A stretch of 16,894 nt of DNA from Auxenochlorella pyrenoidosa (taxonomy: Eukaryota > Chlorophyta > Trebouxiophyceae > Chlorellales > Chlorellaceae), in the NCBI GenBank assembly GCA_001430745.1, contig KQ481955.1, forward strand, positions 1,185,045 through 1,201,938. The letters run 5' to 3'. Shown here piece by piece: positions 13,415 to 16,894 of this stretch. Position 1 is the first letter of the stretch, and each line of letters opens with the position of its first letter. A program made the translations under genes and the position numbers. The notes beneath the pieces were generated by a model. The model did not search any database, had not been told where the DNA came from, and was given only the letters and a program-made list of their open reading frames with translations.

Positions 13415-16400
13415 ATGGATGCGGCGGCTGTGATTCAGACGCTCCTCCAGTCGCAGCAGCTGACGGCCACGCAGCAGCAGCGGGTGCAGGCCACCCAGCT
13501 GTTTGAGCAGGTGAGTGTTTGCCCCCTGCGGGGGGGTAAGGGGGGCGCGGGCGTTGGGGGGGGGGCGGGGCGTGGGGCGCGCGCACTGCAAGGCACGGCA
13601 CTGCGCGTGTGTCCCCTTCTCAGCAAGCATGCCGCCCTGGCAGCCCCGTGCGACTCCCGCTGCCGCTGCTGCCCCCCACCGTGCGCGCAGCTGAAAGCGG
13701 GGGAGGTGCACGCCTCTGCTGCGGTGGCCACACAGCTCATCAAGCAGCACCAGCCAGCAGAGCTGCAGGTGCTGGGGTACACACTGCTGCAGCACCTGGT
13801 GAGAATGCCGAACACATGTCTAGTCTTTGGCATGGCTGTATCCATGCCTACCTGAACACCTGCAAGTCGCACGAATGAGTCTTGGCTTGGCAGCGGCTGC
13901 GGTGCCCTCGAGCCCCTGCAAGGGGCCCCTGCCCGCTAGGCAGATGGTACACCCCCATGCGGGCTGCCTTGCTTTCCTGGGGGGCGTTCCGCTGCTGGCG
14001 ACAGGCCGCCGCGGCTGCCCACCGGAGCATTGAGCATCCCGGTGCCTGCCTCCCCTGCCAGCGGGGCCCGTAGCTGCCCCTGCCTGCCCGCCTGCCCCAG
14101 CTGCTCTGCCGGCTCAACCTGCCCTGCCTCTGCCGCCCTGCCAGGTGGGCAACCGCTGGGATGAGTTCAGCGCAGAGGAGCACAGCCAGGTGGCCACGCT
14201 GGCCTACACCCTTCTGCAGCAAGGTGAGCCGCATGCCAGGCGCCCCGCCGCGCCCCCCGCCGACGCCGCGCTTGCCTCTGCGGCGTGCTGCAAAGGCTGC
14301 GCGGGTTGCACGTGCAGGGCTGGGAAGCGCAGCTGCATGAGCGGGCGCCATCCACCATGCTGCTGCCGAGCTTGCAGCAGCAGTTCGGGTACAGCAGCGG
14401 TACAGGACAGCTCAGGCGTGAATGGTGCCCCGCCCGTGGGCCCCAGCCCCCCCACACACCACACATATCCCTCCCCGCAGGCGCGTCCAGCTGGGCCATC
14501 CGCTCCAAGGCCTCCCTGCTTCTGGCGCTGGTGATCAAGCGCACGGGGCCGCAGCTGTGGGAGGCGGCGCTGCCACAGCTGCTGCAGGCGGCGGCCACCG
14601 AGGGGCCCGCGATGCAGGAGCAGGTGCGCCGGGCGTGTGTGGCAGCCGTGTGCGGCAGCTGTCTGCGGCATCACTTCCCTCGGGGGAGGAGCGCCAGCTG
14701 GCGCACCCGCAGGGCTGTAAGCTGGGCCTGATCCGCTGTGTGCTGCGCTGCCAGCACGTCTGCGCTCCTGCCGCCCGCCTCGCTTGGGAGGCCGCATCTC
14801 GGACCGACTCGTTCCTGTTCCTCTGGACACCTGCGACCCCCCTGGCCCCAGGTCTGCATGGTGATGCGATACGTTGCGGATGAGATCACAATGTACAGCG
14901 ACGACATAGCGGTGGGGTCACGCCGCCGCTTGCTGCCCCCGCCTCTCCCGCCCTGGCTGCCTGGCCGCCCCCGCCGCCCCTGCTTCGAGCCCGCCCCGCT
15001 AGCGCAGCCATGCGTGCCGCAGCGAAGCCAGGCTTCAAGGTGTGCCCTGCAGCAGCTCCTGTGCTGGAGAGCATGTGCACCTTCTCGCCCTTGCGTCGCA
15101 TGCCAGCCCATGACACGCCCGTCGGCCCGGCCCCACGCAGGGCGACGCCAAGCGCCTGCTGCTCTCCTCGCTCACGCGCTCGCTCGGCGAGGTGCTGCCC
15201 TTCCTGGAGCGCATGCTGGAGTCAAACTTCACGGCGGCTGGGGCGGCCGTGCAGGCGGGCAGCCGCGACGTGGCGCAGCAGCATGTGCTGGTCATCCAGG
15301 CGGCGCTGGGGGCGGCCAACACCTATGCAGGCAAGCAAGCGGCACGTGCTTCGAGCACGCGACTAGTGGTGTTCTTTGTGCACATGCAGCGCTTGCGGAG
15401 GGGCTGTCGGTTGTTTGCAGCTGGCAGGCAGGGCCTGCGACTCATGCTGCAGGGCCGTGCAGGCTGTAGGAAGGCGTTGCATTTCGTTAGCTGTCGGGAT
15501 CAGCAGCAAGGGTCATGTTGCATTTCATAGCCAAGTGCCTGCCAGAGCTTGCTCCCGCCTGCAGAGTGGGTGCCGGTGGGGCGGCTCAAGGATGCCGGGC
15601 TCATCGCCGCCTGCGGCTACATGCTCAACACGACAGAGTTTCGAGATGCCGCCTGCGATGTGATGCGCCAGGTGGCAGGTGAGCAGGGGGTTTGGGGTGG
15701 CAGGCAGGGAGTAGTGGAGAGTGGTGTAGGGCCAGCGCGGCGCAAGTGCCGATTTTCGGTGACGCCTGGGGTCTGCGGGTGCCATGCCTGATGCTGTCAG
15801 GACAGGGCGGGGAACGTTCGAAAGACCAACGCAATGTCAAGCTGCGAAGACTCAAGCAGAACCCAGCAGGCTTGCACCCAGGTTGAACTACCTGCACCTA
15901 TGCCTTGCCTGTGCGCCGTACCGTCCTCACTGCAGCCCGGAAACCAGGCGACGAGACGCCAGAGGTGTTCAAGGCTGTGCAGGAGCAGATTGCCGACGCG
16001 CTCATAGGCGCCGCGGCGGCGCTGCTGTCGCCGGCGGCACAGGCGCGCCTAGCCTGCCGCTGTCCACCGCCGCCTGCCCGTGTGCCTGGCTTGCGGCCCG
16101 CGCAGTAGGGGCGTATCCATCGGCACAAGGCAACTCTAGCGAGCTGTGAGCAACTGACATCATTCTGAGTGCTTACATCCCTCCGGTGCAGGGCGAGCTT
16201 GGGTACGAGGGTCAGCATGACGAGTTTGGGCAGACGCTGTGCGAGACAATGGCGACGTTGGGCAGCCAGCACCTGGGAAGCCTCAGCACACAGGGCAAGT
16301 GCAGCACGCTGCCTGGGGGCCCGCACCTGGCATGCCGGAAATGAAGCAACCGAGCCGCCTCGCTGGCAAGCGTCTGTCCATGCTGTGCACGACCAGGCCT

Positions 16401-16894
16401 CCCTCCCGCCTGCCGGCCCTGCCCCGCTGCAGAGAAGCGCCTCGCCTACCTGCAGCACATGCTGAGCTTTGCGCGGCACCCCTACATGCTTCTGGCCGAC
16501 AAGGCGCTGCCCATGTGGGCCAAGCTGCTGCAAGACGCCGCCACATCAGCGGCCAACGCGCAGAGCAGCGCTGCCGCCGCCGGCGGCAACCTTGGGTCGC
16601 CTCGCCAGGCGGCGTTGGCGCTGCCGCCAGACTGCATCGCCGCGTTGATGGATGTGGCGGCGGAGCAGCTGCGGGTGCGTTCTCGGCAGCGGGCATGCTG
16701 TGGGCTTGAGGAAGGTCAGGCCGGCCAGTGGTCCGAGTGATTCATTCAGCTAAGGGAGTGCGACACCAGGGGTGCGCTGCGCGGCTCTCCAGAGGTGTCC
16801 ACCTGCCCTAGAACCGCTGGCGCACCCCCGGCGCGCTTGCCAACCCGGCCGCCTGCGTGCATGCCAACCCGGCTCGGCACCTGCCTGCAGGAAC
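13415..16894 (+). CDS. XPO5: Exportin-5 / HASTY, N-terminal part (cut by window edge)
   Basis: Karyopherin of the importin-beta family that carries cargo out of the nucleus with RanGTP; plant HASTY acts in the microRNA pathway and animal exportin-5 exports pre-microRNA. Exons: 13415-13510, 13691-13798, 14145-14223, 14481-14623, 14852-14911, 15141-15330, 15565-15678, 15936-16042, 16192-16294, 16433-16674, then 16891 onward; 414 codons up to 16674. Diagnostic stretches shared with plant HASTY are YTLLQHLVGNRWDEFS (about 62-77), YVADEITMYSDDIAGDAKR (149-167) followed by LLLSSLTRSLGEVLPFLERM, TYAEWVPVGRL (223-233) and LCETMATLGSQHLGSLS (about 315-331). An in-frame TAG at 13379-13381 fixes the ATG at 13415. 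The introns after 15330 and 16294 need GC 5' splice sites; the end of exon 8 (16042) is the least certain border. The C-terminal two thirds lie beyond the window. Confidence 0.93.
15331..15332 (+). other. GC 5' splice site, intron 6 of the exportin-5 gene
   Basis: The exon ends TATGCAG and the intron begins GCAAGC. Joining to 15565 gives TYAEWVPV, matching the plant HASTY junction without gap. The only nearby in-frame GT (CAC/GTGCTT at 15346) is a poor site and would insert five residues. Confidence 0.8.
16295..16296 (+). other. GC 5' splice site, intron 9 of the exportin-5 gene
   Basis: The exon ends ACACAGG and the intron begins GCAAGT, the textbook GC-intron start. The next exon (16433) requires phase 1. 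The nearest GT, four bases on, gives the wrong phase, so a GC donor is needed to keep EKRLAYLQHML in frame. Confidence 0.82.

Noticed and set aside
16043..16108. Extension of exportin exon 8 to a GT donor after CGT (about 16082)
   Set aside because: It is in frame but the donor is weak and it adds an unconserved Arg/Pro-rich stretch. The CAG/GCGCGC border at 16042 is a little better; this border stays uncertain.

Overview
This window is nuclear DNA from a very GC-rich green alga. A Chlorella-type trebouxiophyte (Chlorella, Micractinium or Auxenochlorella relatives) is the best inference. Genes are cut into many short exons by introns of roughly 120-350 bases with clean splice borders. The proteins resemble plant or general eukaryotic families. 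The long open frames on both strands are mostly GC-driven shadows. I rebuilt five genes by joining exons whose phases agree at every junction and whose joined protein matches a family. Four of the five families are recognised.

Layout. (1) 154-3536, + strand: C-terminal part of an M3 zinc oligopeptidase (oligopeptidase A / thimet type), 12 exons seen, 5' end outside the window. (2) 4055-5194, - strand, convergent with gene 1: a small secreted SGNH/GDSL esterase, 3 exons, about 259 aa. (3) 6318-9773, - strand: a JMJD7-type JmjC 2-oxoglutarate oxygenase, 10 exons, about 469 aa, with poly-Gln, poly-Pro and Ala/Gly/Ser insertions. (4) 10500-12681, - strand: a protein with an F-box-like N-terminus followed by a long low-complexity basic/Gln-rich tail, 5 exons, about 473 aa. 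(5) 13415 to the right edge, + strand: the N-terminal part of exportin-5 (plant HASTY), 10 exons plus the first four bases of an eleventh. Genes 4 and 5 are head to head over about 730 bases.

The genes do not form a pathway; this is an ordinary stretch of chromosome. They cover peptide turnover, ester hydrolysis, protein hydroxylation, possibly ubiquitin ligase targeting, and nuclear export of RNA or protein.

The most unusual signal is in the splicing. Of about 36 inferred introns, three need a GC instead of GT 5' splice site to keep a conserved protein in frame, two more are probable and one is possible. The best cases share the border CAG/GCAAGC or G/GCAAGT. I found no mobile element, tRNA, rRNA, CRISPR array or novel multi-gene system.
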